Source of the DNA: Natronococcus sp. CG52
GTDB lineage: Archaea; Halobacteriota; Halobacteria; Halobacteriales; Natrialbaceae
DNA: 64,000 bases
Direction: 5' to 3'
Assembly: GCF_023913515.1 (NCBI RefSeq)
Contig: NZ_CP099391.1
Span: 2,108,001 to 2,172,000, forward strand
The translations under genes were made by a program, and so were the position numbers. Below the pieces are notes generated by a model. That model was given only the letters and a program-made list of their open reading frames with translations, was not told where the DNA came from and made no database searches. This document shows, in pieces, positions 18,888-27,208 of this stretch (the first letter of the stretch is position 1; each line of letters opens with the position of its first letter).

Positions 18888-19241
18888 ATGCCAAACGCAG
18901 CGATCGTTATTCTCGCCGGTACGGAATCGCCCGCCGAACTCGGCCGCGTCGTCAACGGACTCCAGACCGCCCAGGAGTTCGACGAGGCCGGAGACGACGT
19001 CGAGATCGTCTTCGACGGCGCCGGAACGCAGTGGATCCCCGAGCTCGCGGACGAGGACCACGACTACCACTCGCTGTACACCGATCTGACCGGCCTCATG
19101 ACGGCGTGTCACTACTGTGCGAACGCCTACGACGTCGCCGACGAGGTCGAGGACAGCCCCGCCGAACTGCTCGACGAGCACGAGGGCCATCCGAGCATCC
19201 GATCGCTCGTCGAGGACGGCTACGAGATCATCACGTACTAA
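18888..19241 (+). CDS. DsrE family protein
   Basis: A 117-residue single-domain DsrE/DsrF-like protein: an N-terminal Rossmann-like strand and helix (AAIVILAGTESPAELGRVVN), the motif EIVFDGAGTQWIPEL, and a Cys pair in LMTACHYCANAYDVAD (near residue 75). Relatives act in sulfur-relay or persulfide chemistry, but many haloarchaeal members have no assigned role. It lies on the opposite strand between hutI and hutH; a TATA-like GCATAAGG about 28 nt upstream of the ATG gives it its own near-leaderless promoter. A link to histidine degradation is not established. Confidence 0.8.
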   Translation: MPNAAIVILAGTESPAELGRVVNGLQTAQEFDEAGDDVEIVFDGAGTQWIPELADEDHDYHSLYTDLTGLMTACHYCANAYDVADEVEDSPAELLDEHEGHPSIRSLVEDGYEIITY

Positions 19242-19330
19242 CGCGCGTTCCTGCGGTTGAGTACCGACGTTCGGGGCGGATCGCGGAACGGACGCGCTCG
19301 GGACCGAATCCGTCCCGTCGACCGCGACCG

Positions 19331-20590
19331 TCATTCGCCCATCACCTCCCCGGCCTTGAGCACGGTGTCGACGGCCGGCGTGTCGAACCGGTAGGAGACG
19401 TGGACGTACGACGGCGCCTCGAGCACGACGGCGTCGGCCGGCGCTCCCTCGCGAAGCGTGCCGGTGCCGTCCTCGAGGCCGAGCGCCAGCGCGGCGTTGC
19501 GCGTCGCCGCGAGCAGCGCCTCGGCCGGCGTCATCCCCATCTCGACCGCGCCGAGCGTCTGTGCGAACCCCATGCTTCGAGCGTGACAGTTGGGGTTGAA
19601 GTCGGTCGCGAGGGCGACCGGCGCGCCGGCCTCGAGGAACGCCCGCGCGTCGGCGTACGCCTCGCCGAGGCCGAACGCGGTGCCCGGCAGCAGAACGGGG
19701 ACGACGCCAGCCTCGACGAGCGCGTGGATGTCGTCCTCGTCTGCGTGCAGCAGGTGGTCGGCGCTCGCGGCCTCGAGGTCTGCTGCGAGCCGTGCACCGC
19801 CGAGACGCGTGAACTCCTCGGCGTGGACCTTCGGCGTCAGGCCGTACTCCGCGCCGGCCTCGAGGACGCGCCTCGACTGCTCGACGTCGAAGACCCCTTC
19901 CTCGCAGAAGACGTCGCAGAACTCGGCGATCCCCTGGTCGGCGACCGCCGGAAGCTGTTCTTCGACGACGGCGCGGACGTAGTCGTCCGTCTCCTGGCCC
20001 TCGGGGACGGCGTGAGCGCCCATGAACGTCGGGACGAGATCGATCGGCTGCGCGTCGTCCGCGCGGTCGATCGCCTCGAGCAGTCGGAGCTCGCTTTCGG
20101 TGTCGAGTCCGTAGCCCGACTTCACTTCGACAGTCGTCGTCCCGTGGGCGAGCATGGTTTCGAGGTGGCCGCGGAGGTTCTCGAGCAGTTCGTCGTCGCT
20201 CGCCTCGCGGGTCGCCCGGACGGTCCGGAGGATGCCGCCGCCCTCCTCGAGGATCTCCTGGTACTCCTTGCCCCGCAACTTGGCCTCGAACTCGTCGGAC
20301 CGATCCCCGGCGAAGACGGCGTGCGTATGGGGATCGACGAAGCCGGGAACGACCGCTCGTCCCCGAGCATCGATCGCCGTCTCGGCGTTCTCGGGCGGGT
20401 ACTCGCGGGTCACGTCCTCGCTCGAGCCGATTGCGACGACCTCGCCATCGACCGCGGCGACGGCGGCGTTCTCGCGGACGTCGAGCGACGAGTTGCCGGG
20501 GCCGTCCGCCGCCGGTCCGACGACGAGTTCTCCGATATCGTAAACGACACACGTCTCGCCCGTTTCTGACGGCGCCTTACGTTCGCTCAT
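19331..20590 (-). CDS. hutI: Imidazolonepropionase
   Basis: A 419-residue amidohydrolase that opens 4-imidazolone-5-propionate to N-formimino-L-glutamate, step three of the pathway. The metal-binding HxH is in [15 protein letters not shown] near residue 75, with further conserved elements [30 protein letters not shown] and [13 protein letters not shown] containing the later metal ligands. The ATG at 20588-20590 overlaps the hutG stop as ATGA and is preceded by a GGAGGGGAA ribosome-binding sequence, which decides the start against an in-frame ATG 31 codons upstream inside hutG. Confidence 0.94.
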   Translation of the reverse strand: MSERKAPSETGETCVVYDIGELVVGPAADGPGNSSLDVRENAAVAAVDGEVVAIGSSEDVTREYPPENAETAIDARGRAVVPGFVDPHTHAVFAGDRSDEFEAKLRGKEYQEILEEGGGILRTVRATREASDDELLENLRGHLETMLAHGTTTVEVKSGYGLDTESELRLLEAIDRADDAQPIDLVPTFMGAHAVPEGQETDDYVRAVVEEQLPAVADQGIAEFCDVFCEEGVFDVEQSRRVLEAGAEYGLTPKVHAEEFTRLGGARLAADLEAASADHLLHADEDDIHALVEAGVVPVLLPGTAFGLGEAYADARAFLEAGAPVALATDFNPNCHARSMGFAQTLGAVEMGMTPAEALLAATRNAALALGLEDGTGTLREGAPADAVVLEAPSYVHVSYRFDTPAVDTVLKAGEVMGE

Positions 20591-21603
20591 CGTTTCCCCT
20601 CCAGGTAGCCCGACAGGAAGTGAGCGATCGAACGGGCTGCCGCGTCCGTCGTCAGCCCCTCCCGATCGAGCGGCGGGGCACACTCCACGATTTCGAAGCC
20701 GGAGATCCGGTCGTCGCTCGCGAGCAGCCGCAGCAGCCGGAACAGCTCCCGCGTCGTCAGCCCGCCCGGGGTCGGCGCGCTCACGCCCGGCGCGGCGGTG
20801 GCGTCGAGGACGTCGCAGTCGACGCTGACGTAGAGGTGATCGACGTCGGCCATCGCCTCGAGCGCGCGATCCGCGGCCTCGACGGCGTCGTCACCGACCT
20901 CTTCGGCGGTGACGACCTCGCCGCCCCGCTCGCGGAGGAACTCGTGGTACGGCGTCGAGGTTTCGAAGTGGCGCGCGCCGACGCAGGCGTAGCGCTCGAG
21001 CCCCGCCTCAACGAGCTGTCGGTAGGGCGTGCCGCTCGTCGGGTCGTCGTCGACCTCGCGAACGTCGAGGTGGGCGTCGAGGTTGACGACACCGACGGAT
21101 CCCTCGCGAAGCAGCGGCGCGACGTTCGGATAAGTGAGCGAGTTGTCCCCGCCGAGGAAGATCGGGAGCGCGTCGGCCTCGTGGACGAGCCGTGTCGTCT
21201 CCTCGAGGTCGGCCTGGACGTCCGCGACCGACTCGTCGGTCCCCTCGGCCTCGAGGCGCTCGACGAGCGAGCGCACGTCGCCGAGGTCGGCGACGGCGTC
21301 GATCGGTCCGCCGTCGAAGTGGTGGCTCTTGGTTCGCGCGAGCGATCGTCTGATCGCGGGCGGCGCTTCCCGCGCTCCCTGCCGTCCGATGACCGCGCTG
21401 TCGTACGGCTCGCCGACGAGAACGGCGGTCGCGGCTGCGTCCTCGAGGCTCTCGAGATCGACCCGTTCGACGACGTGGCCGAGCAGTTCGTCGTTCGGGT
21501 CGCCGCCGCGCGCCAGTTCGCGCCAGCCGCCCGTCGTCTCCCAGTCCGGGTGGGTCGCGAACCGGCGTCCGTTCCCGTCCTCGCGTTCGCCGTCGTCGGT
21601 CAT
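20587..21603 (-). CDS. hutG: Formimidoylglutamase
   Basis: A 338-residue ureohydrolase (arginase/agmatinase fold) that hydrolyses N-formimino-glutamate to glutamate and formamide. Visible metal-site motifs are NLDAHLDVR and [20 protein letters not shown]. The first family motif, usually GGDHS or GGGHE, here reads GGDNSLTYP, so the expected His ligand is Asn. Both ends overlap neighbours as ATGA (hutU upstream, hutI downstream), which fixes start and stop and shows a coupled hutUGI operon. The family assignment rests on the context and the two later motifs. Confidence 0.9.
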   Translation of the reverse strand: MTDDGEREDGNGRRFATHPDWETTGGWRELARGGDPNDELLGHVVERVDLESLEDAAATAVLVGEPYDSAVIGRQGAREAPPAIRRSLARTKSHHFDGGPIDAVADLGDVRSLVERLEAEGTDESVADVQADLEETTRLVHEADALPIFLGGDNSLTYPNVAPLLREGSVGVVNLDAHLDVREVDDDPTSGTPYRQLVEAGLERYACVGARHFETSTPYHEFLRERGGEVVTAEEVGDDAVEAADRALEAMADVDHLYVSVDCDVLDATAAPGVSAPTPGGLTTRELFRLLRLLASDDRISGFEIVECAPPLDREGLTTDAAARSIAHFLSGYLEGKR

Positions 21604-23345
21604 TTGCGGCCCTCCATCGGAACGGGCACGTTCGAGTCGCGGGCCTCCTCGTGCGCCTCCTCGTACCCCGCGTCGGCGTGGCGGATCACGCCCATTCCCG
21701 GGTCCGTCGTGAACACCCGTTTTGCCTTTCGGGCGGCCAGGTCGGAGCCGTCGAGGACGACGTGATTGTTCGCGTGAAGGGCGTTGCCGATGCCGACGCC
21801 GCCGCCGTCGTGGACGCTGACGATGTCGGCGCCGGCTGCGCAGTTGAGCAGCGCGTTCAAGATCGGCCAGTCGGCGACGGCGTCGCTGCCGTCGCGCATC
21901 GCCTCCGTCTCGCGGTTCGGGCTCGCTACGGAGCCGGCGTCCAAGTGATCCCGCGTGACGACGATCGGTGCCGAAATTTCGCCGTCGGCGACGAGGTCGT
22001 TGATCCGGAGGGCGAAGCGGGCGCGCTCGGTGAGCGCCTCGTCGCCCTCTCCATCGGTGTTGTAGCCGAGCCAGCACACCCTCGAGGGCAGCCCCTGGAA
22101 CTCGACCTGCTCCTGGGCGAGGTCGATCCAGCGGTGGAGATGGTCCTTCTCGGGGAAGAGTTCCCTGACCGCGTCGTCGGTCCGGTGGATGTCGGCCGGG
22201 TCGCCGGACAGGGCGACCCAGCGGAACGGCCCCTTCCCGCGACAGAACAGCGGGCGGATGTACGCCGGCACGAAGCCCGGGTAGTCGAACGCCGACTCGT
22301 GGTCGCGGTGGTCGGCGACCTGTCCGCGGATGTTGTTGCCGTACTCGAAGGCGACCGCGCCCTCCTCCTGCATCTCGAGGATCGCGTCGACGTGGCGCTC
22401 CATCGTCGCGAGGCTCTCCGCGACGTAGCTTTCCGGATCCTCCTCGCGAAGCCGGTCGGCCTCCGCGACCGAGTAGCCGGACGGGTAGTAGCCCTCGAGT
22501 TCGTCGTGGGCGCTGGTCTGGTCGGTGACGATGTCCGGGACGAAGCCGCGCTCGAGCATCGCCTCGAGCATATCGGCGGCGTTCGTGTGGACGCCGACGC
22601 TGTAGGGTTCGCCGGCCTCGGCGGCGGCTTCGGCCCGCTCGATCGCTTCGTCGAGGTCGTCGGTCTTCTCCCGGCAGTAGCCCGTCTCGAGGCGGCGGTC
22701 GATTCGGTTTTCGTCGACTTCGGCGGCGATGCAGACGCCGCCGTTCATCGTCACCGCGAGCGGCTGGGCGCCGCCCATCCCGCCGAGTCCGCCGGTAACG
22801 ACGATCTTGCCGTGCAGGCCGTCGGTGTCCGGGTAGTGCTGGTTCGACAGCTCGGCCAGCGTCTCGTAGGTGCCCTGGATGATCCCCTGGGTGCCGATGT
22901 AGGCCCACGAGCCGGCGGTCATCTGGCCGTACATAATCAGGCCCTTCGCCTCGAGTTCGTGGAAATGTTCCCAGTCGTCCCACTTGCCGACGAGGTTCGA
23001 GTTGGCGATCAGCACCCGCGGCGCGCGCTCGTGAGTCTCGAATCGGCCGACGGGCTTCCCGCTCTGGACGAGCAGCGTCTCCTCGTCGCCCAGTTCGCGG
23101 AGTTCGTCACAGATCGCGTCGTAGGCGTCCCACGAGCGCGCCGCCCGGCCGGTCCCGCCGTAGACGACCAGGTCCTCGGGCCGCTCGGCGACGTCGGGAT
23201 CCAGGTTGTTGTTCAGCATCCGGAGGGCGGCCTCCTGGCGCCACCCCTCACATTCGATATCCGTCCCCGTCGACGCACCCTGGTACTCCCGCCACTGTTC
23301 GCTCGGAGAACCCCTCCCGAGAGACGACCGCTGCTCGTTGCTCAT
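21600..23345 (-). CDS. hutU: Urocanate hydratase
   Basis: A 581-residue urocanase that adds water to urocanate using NAD+ as electrophile; step two of histidine degradation. Conserved blocks include [39 protein letters not shown] (nucleotide binding, about residues 170-190) and [20 protein letters not shown] with the catalytic Cys. I start at [10 protein letters not shown] (ATG at 23343-23345) because the 10 preceding codons run into the promoter zone. First gene of the hutUGI operon; divergent from the small HTH_10 regulator, 87 bp apart. Confidence 0.95.
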   Translation of the reverse strand: MSNEQRSSLGRGSPSEQWREYQGASTGTDIECEGWRQEAALRMLNNNLDPDVAERPEDLVVYGGTGRAARSWDAYDAICDELRELGDEETLLVQSGKPVGRFETHERAPRVLIANSNLVGKWDDWEHFHELEAKGLIMYGQMTAGSWAYIGTQGIIQGTYETLAELSNQHYPDTDGLHGKIVVTGGLGGMGGAQPLAVTMNGGVCIAAEVDENRIDRRLETGYCREKTDDLDEAIERAEAAAEAGEPYSVGVHTNAADMLEAMLERGFVPDIVTDQTSAHDELEGYYPSGYSVAEADRLREEDPESYVAESLATMERHVDAILEMQEEGAVAFEYGNNIRGQVADHRDHESAFDYPGFVPAYIRPLFCRGKGPFRWVALSGDPADIHRTDDAVRELFPEKDHLHRWIDLAQEQVEFQGLPSRVCWLGYNTDGEGDEALTERARFALRINDLVADGEISAPIVVTRDHLDAGSVASPNRETEAMRDGSDAVADWPILNALLNCAAGADIVSVHDGGGVGIGNALHANNHVVLDGSDLAARKAKRVFTTDPGMGVIRHADAGYEEAHEEARDSNVPVPMEGRK

Positions 23346-23383
23346 ACTCGGTAGAACGACCCGCAGAACCAACACCTATGATG

Positions 23384-23407
23384 TTCCGTTCGGAAATGGA
23401 TTTATAA
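23384..23407. promoter_or_regulatory. Shared hut promoter region: inverted repeat and single TATA box
   Basis: Between hutU and the divergent HTH_10 gene lies TTCCGTTCGGAA (23384-23395, arms TTCCG/CGGAA around a 2-base centre), then TTTATAA (23401-23407). The AT box reads as a TATA element on both strands. It is 26 nt ahead of the regulator's GTG, giving a leaderless start, and about 57 nt ahead of the hutU ATG. The inverted repeat lies on the hutU side and could be an operator. The reading is by eye; no other AT box is present in the gap. Confidence 0.5.
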
Positions 23408-23432
23408 CGGGTGGGGCGCGTACTGGAAGCGC

Positions 23433-24083
23433 GTGTACGAGTCAACCTTCGCCATCTCCGACTCGAGCGCCTACACCGAGCCGACCGACGGAACCGACTG
23501 TCGAATCGAACTCTGGTGTAACGACCACGCGGATCTCCTTTACGTCGCCGGCTCGACGATCGAGCCGGTCCTCTCCCAGGTTCGTTCCGATATCGGGGTC
23601 GACGAGTGCGTTCGGGGGGACGGAGAGGCCGTCGTCATCACGAGTTCGTGTCTGAAACGACACGAGACTACGTACGTCGAGCAGTATCTCGAGTCCCACA
23701 ACTGTCTCTTTCTCCCGCCGCTCCGGTACGAAAACGGGAGGAAACACTGCCGGATCCTCGCGCTCGACTCGACGAGCCTCACCGCGCTCTACGCCGATCT
23801 CGTCGACGACGGGTTCGAGATCGACGTCCTGAGCAAGCGCGAAATCGACGTCCCCGCTCGATCCTCCCCGCTGTTGTCCCTCGACGAGGTTCTCCCGGAA
23901 CTGACGGATCGGCAGCAGGAGGTCCTGTCACTGGCGATCGAGGCGGGGTACTACGAACTCCCTCGAGAGACGACGACCGAACGGCTCGCCGACGAACTGG
24001 GAGTCAACCGGCGGACGGTGGAGGACCACCTTCGGCGCGCCGAGAGAAAGCTGGTTACGTCGTTACACCCACACCTGTACTGA
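23433..24083 (+). CDS. HTH_10 transcriptional regulator, probable hut regulator
   Basis: A 216-residue protein with an N-terminal domain of unassigned type (about 1-150) and a C-terminal bacterio-opsin-activator HTH: LTDRQQEVLSLAIEAGYYEL, then ADELGVNRRTVEDHLRRAER. The N-terminus ends before the HTH in a segment resembling the Bat-associated sensor fold (FLPPLRYENGRKHCRILALD). The GTG start at 23433 lies 26 nt after the TATA box and fits a leaderless mRNA. Its divergent position next to hutU, sharing the promoter gap, makes it the natural candidate regulator of the hut operon; this is inference from context. Confidence 0.85.
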   Translation: MYESTFAISDSSAYTEPTDGTDCRIELWCNDHADLLYVAGSTIEPVLSQVRSDIGVDECVRGDGEAVVITSSCLKRHETTYVEQYLESHNCLFLPPLRYENGRKHCRILALDSTSLTALYADLVDDGFEIDVLSKREIDVPARSSPLLSLDEVLPELTDRQQEVLSLAIEAGYYELPRETTTERLADELGVNRRTVEDHLRRAERKLVTSLHPHLY

Positions 24084-24292
24084 TCCTCGTCCCCCACTCC
24101 TGAGAAACGCGCTCGTATCGCGTACGATCTCGCGTCGCGTGAGGTTTCGCGTTACGCGAGATTCCGCCCGTACTGGATCGAGCGCGTCACGTTTTCGCAC
24201 TCTCGACGGAACGACCGTCCTTCGACGGCGTCAGTTCCGTGGTACGGACACTCAACCGACTATAAGAGTCACAGATGTTAACCCGACTGAGG

Positions 24293-24673
24293 ATGGGACT
24301 GGCCCGACTCGGTTCGGAGGATGAGCGATTCGGGTATCCAGCGGAGACGGCCGCCTCGAGAGCCGGCGGAGGATCAGTCGTGATCGACGAAACCTCGGTC
24401 GAGGCCGTGTTCGAGGGGTCGAACGGCGAGTACTACACCGGCTGGGAGGTCGATCGACGCCTCCGGACGGACGCGTGGCGCCCCTGTCTTCGACAGAACG
24501 ATCCCGACCGACGGCTGATCGAGGTCGAAACCGGCGTCCTGCTGTTGCTTGCGCCGATCGACCCGGAGGAGCTACCGGCCTCGATGGTGGTCCGTGTCGA
24601 CGATGACATCGCCCGAGTCGTCGACACGAGGCGCCCGTTACCGACCGCCCGCTCGGTGCAGGCTCTCGAGTAA
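24293..24673 (+). CDS. Hypothetical acidic protein
   Basis: A 126-residue protein that I do not recognise. A variable N-terminal third is followed by a conserved-looking part: SVEAVFEGSNGEYYTGWEVD, then RRLIEVETGVLLLLAPIDPE, a predominantly beta pattern without membrane segment or signal. I start at MGLARLGSED (24293) because a TATA-like CTATAAG at 24259-24265 lies about 28 nt ahead; the ATG at 24275 would sit too close to the box. Base usage matches the neighbours. Stands alone. Confidence 0.6.
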   Translation: MGLARLGSEDERFGYPAETAASRAGGGSVVIDETSVEAVFEGSNGEYYTGWEVDRRLRTDAWRPCLRQNDPDRRLIEVETGVLLLLAPIDPEELPASMVVRVDDDIARVVDTRRPLPTARSVQALE

Positions 24674-24946
24674 CCTGTAACGGGCGGAAGGGCCAGCTGC
24701 TCCGGAGTCGCCGAAGGGCGACCCTAGCTTCGGCTCTGCAGTCGTGATCCCGTGCGCTTTCCGGGCATCGGTCGAGGAGATCCGTCCGCGAATCGCCGTC
24801 GAACTCCGGTCCGGTTTCCCGAGTGTACGGCCGTTCTGACCGTCTGTAGTCCGAATGTAACCGTTTTAGGCACGGCCGTTATAGCTCGTAGGGACACCCA
24901 ACCCCGACCGACGATCGCGAGCCGAACTGACACCGATTACAGAGAC

Positions 24947-25759
24947 ATGAGCACGGATACCCACGCGGGCTCGAGTACGGGGTCCGTCAGACGCCGCCTC
25001 TTCCTGGGCGGACTCGGATCGCTACTCTCGCTCGGCACCCTGGGAACGCTCGGCTACGCCACGCGGTCGCCGGCCGAGACGCTCGAGGTCCGAGTCTGGC
25101 TCTCGGAGGAGGCGGCCCGATACGACGCCGTCGACAGCCGGCTGCTCGAGTACCTCGACGCACTGCTGGGCTACGAGTACTGGCAGCTCGAACTCTCGTA
25201 CGGCGGCGTCGTCTCGGTTTCGACCGAGGACGGCGCCCGCGTCACGATCAACGGGGAGTGGCCGAAGATTCTCGCGGCGGGCGCGCTGGGGGCGCGCGAT
25301 CTCGATCCGGTGGCGGACGTCAACCTGCTCGTGACCGACGGACAGATGACGACCACTCCGACCGGATTTGCGATCCCGCAGGTCGCCTCCGTCGGCGGCG
25401 CCCGGTATCTCGCCACGCTGCCGCCGTTCGACGAACTGGAGACGGTCCGGGACGGCGATTCGATTCACCGGGTCGTCGAAAACGAGCGACGGACGCGGAC
25501 GACACAGATCCTGTTACACGAACTCGGCCACGCCCTCGGACTGGAACACGACCACGGCATCGCGTTCCGCGACGGGGACGCGATCGTCGCGACGCCGATG
25601 CTCAGCAGCTACGCCTGGGATTCGACGTACGAGAACGATCGGTCGCGGTGTGGGACGGTCTACCCGAGGACGGACGGTTACGACCGCACGCTCAGTCTTA
25701 CCTTCTCGGCGTGCGCACAGCGCGAACTCGAGGCGTACAACGGCGGGTTCTCGCTGTAG
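24947..25759 (+). CDS. Tat-exported matrixin-like metalloprotease
   Basis: A 270-residue secreted protein. The N-terminus carries a twin-arginine signal (SVRRRLFLGGLGSLLSLGTL, about residues 12-31). The catalytic helix HELGHALGLEHDHG (about residues 186-199) matches the metzincin pattern HExxHxxGxxH, with a Met-turn candidate in TPMLSSYAWD about 20 residues later. That combination is diagnostic of metzincins such as matrixins, zinc endopeptidases that cut extracellular proteins. A Cys pair (RCGTVYP and SACAQREL) may form a disulfide outside the cell. The start at MSTDTHAG gives a correct Tat n-region. No inhibitor or partner is adjacent. Confidence 0.83.
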   Translation: MSTDTHAGSSTGSVRRRLFLGGLGSLLSLGTLGTLGYATRSPAETLEVRVWLSEEAARYDAVDSRLLEYLDALLGYEYWQLELSYGGVVSVSTEDGARVTINGEWPKILAAGALGARDLDPVADVNLLVTDGQMTTTPTGFAIPQVASVGGARYLATLPPFDELETVRDGDSIHRVVENERRTRTTQILLHELGHALGLEHDHGIAFRDGDAIVATPMLSSYAWDSTYENDRSRCGTVYPRTDGYDRTLSLTFSACAQRELEAYNGGFSL

Positions 25760-25868
25760 CGCCACCGCTGTGGGGCAGTATCTTCTCACCGCTCGGCCCG
25801 CAGGATGAAACGGAACGGCGACGCTCCGAAAAGCGGCCGGCCTGCAGTCGACCCGGTGACTCAGGACG

Positions 25869-26219
25869 TTACTCGTCGTTGTCTTCGCTCTCGCCGCGAG
25901 CGAAACTGGCCTGACTCTCGGCCTGTTCCCCGTTCGCCTCGGCGCTCGGCCCCTCGATGAGCGACTCGAAGTCGTCGGCGTCGTCGTACTGGTCGCGGTA
26001 GACCAGCGCGGCCTTTCCGAGGGAGGTGATCTCGTACAGCCCGGATCGTTCCGCCGGACCGATCTTGCGGACGAGGCTGTAGTCCTCCAGCACCGGCAGT
26101 CTGGTGTTGATGTTCTTCCGGCTCTTTCCGGTGTGGGCTGCGAGATTGGTCGCGACGTTGCGCCCCTTATCCTCGAGTTCCTCGAGAATCAGGAAGTCAG
26201 TGGGTTGTCGTAATTTCAC
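25869..26219 (-). CDS. Winged-helix regulator, PhiH1 repressor-like
   Basis: A 116-residue protein with an N-terminal winged helix: TDFLILEELEDKGRNVATNL, then SRKNINTRLPVLEDYSLVRK and the wing GLYEITSLGKAALVY, and an acidic unstructured tail. This layout matches the numerous haloarchaeal wHTH proteins often named after the phage PhiH1 repressor; the name reflects homology only. The stop is 110 bp from the convergent protease gene, and the start is followed by an AT-rich stretch (CACTATATTTCC at 26241-26252) that can serve as its promoter. Confidence 0.8.
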   Translation of the reverse strand: MKLRQPTDFLILEELEDKGRNVATNLAAHTGKSRKNINTRLPVLEDYSLVRKIGPAERSGLYEITSLGKAALVYRDQYDDADDFESLIEGPSAEANGEQAESQASFARGESEDNDE

Positions 26220-26355
26220 TCTCGGTCACGCTCGTACTCACACTATATTTCCAGTGGTGACTAATACTTTCGATCCGACCGGTCGGGTCCCTCCCGCGAT
26301 TTGCCGGGGTAATAACGCGGTAGAGCGTCTGAGGGGAGTACTCCGGCAGTCTCAG

Positions 26356-27207
26356 TTACCGAGTGTCAGTCTCCTGAACGCCCGAGCGGTTCGCCCGATC
26401 GCGAACGCGTTCGAGACCGGCCGTCGCGAACCACTCGAGCAGCGAGGCGACCTGCTCCGGCGAGCGAACGCGGCCGGACGCAGCGGTCGGCTCGTCGCCG
26501 CCGACTCGTACGCCGATACCCTCCGGTTCGACCGCCTGAAACGCCGACTCGTCGGTGACGTCGTCGCCGATATAGACCGGGACCGCCTCGTCGGGGAGGT
26601 CCGCCACGATCAGTTCGACCGCGTTCCCCTTTCCCCAGGGGATATTCGGACCGATCTCGAGGATCTGCTTGCCGGTCGACACCTCGAGGTCGTCGCCGCC
26701 GAACCGGTCGACGGCGTCGTACGTGAGCCGTTCGACCTGCGGCTGGGCGCCCGACGGGACCGAGCGGAAGTGGACCGTCGCGGTCAACCGCTTGTTCTCG
26801 ATCCGAGCGTTCGGAACGGGTTCGAGGGCAACCTCGAGCGCCTCGCAGACCGCGTCGATCCGTTCGGCACGTTTGCGCGCAACCGGGTGGACGGCGACCG
26901 ATCCGTCGCGAGCGAGTTCGAGCCCGTGATTGCCGGCGTAGATCCGGGGCCCGTCGACTCGCTGGCGCACGTCCGCGAGTCCCCGACCGCTGACGACCGC
27001 GGTCGTTACGTCCGGCTCGGGCGTGACGGTCTCGAGTGCGTCCGTGACGGCCTGCGTCGGCTCTGCCTCGTCCGGATCCTCGACGATCGGTGCGAGCGTC
27101 CCGTCGAAGTCGAGACAGAGGAGCAGCTCCGCGGCGCCGGACAGTTTCGTTCGGAGCCGCGGCACCAGCTCGTCGATCGGCCGCGGGTGCGTCTTGCTCT
27201 TCGACAT
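26356..27207 (-). CDS. otsB: Trehalose-6-phosphate phosphatase
   Basis: A 283-residue HAD-superfamily phosphatase that dephosphorylates trehalose-6-phosphate. Motif I LLCLDFDGTLAPI has the nucleophile Asp (about residue 33); AVVSGRGLADVRQRV is motif II; and the late GDDVTDESAFQAV provides the metal-binding acidic pair. The length fits the family. The start lies one base after the otsA stop, so the two are co-transcribed and trehalose synthesis is complete: OtsA makes trehalose-6-phosphate and OtsB releases trehalose, a compatible solute in halophiles. Confidence 0.93.
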   Translation of the reverse strand: MSKSKTHPRPIDELVPRLRTKLSGAAELLLCLDFDGTLAPIVEDPDEAEPTQAVTDALETVTPEPDVTTAVVSGRGLADVRQRVDGPRIYAGNHGLELARDGSVAVHPVARKRAERIDAVCEALEVALEPVPNARIENKRLTATVHFRSVPSGAQPQVERLTYDAVDRFGGDDLEVSTGKQILEIGPNIPWGKGNAVELIVADLPDEAVPVYIGDDVTDESAFQAVEPEGIGVRVGGDEPTAASGRVRSPEQVASLLEWFATAGLERVRDRANRSGVQETDTR

Positions 27208-27208
27208 T

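Noticed and set aside
21651-23354. 567-codon open frame on the plus strand
   Set aside because: Antisense of hutU. High GC with a third-position bias opens long mirror frames; no family motif is visible.
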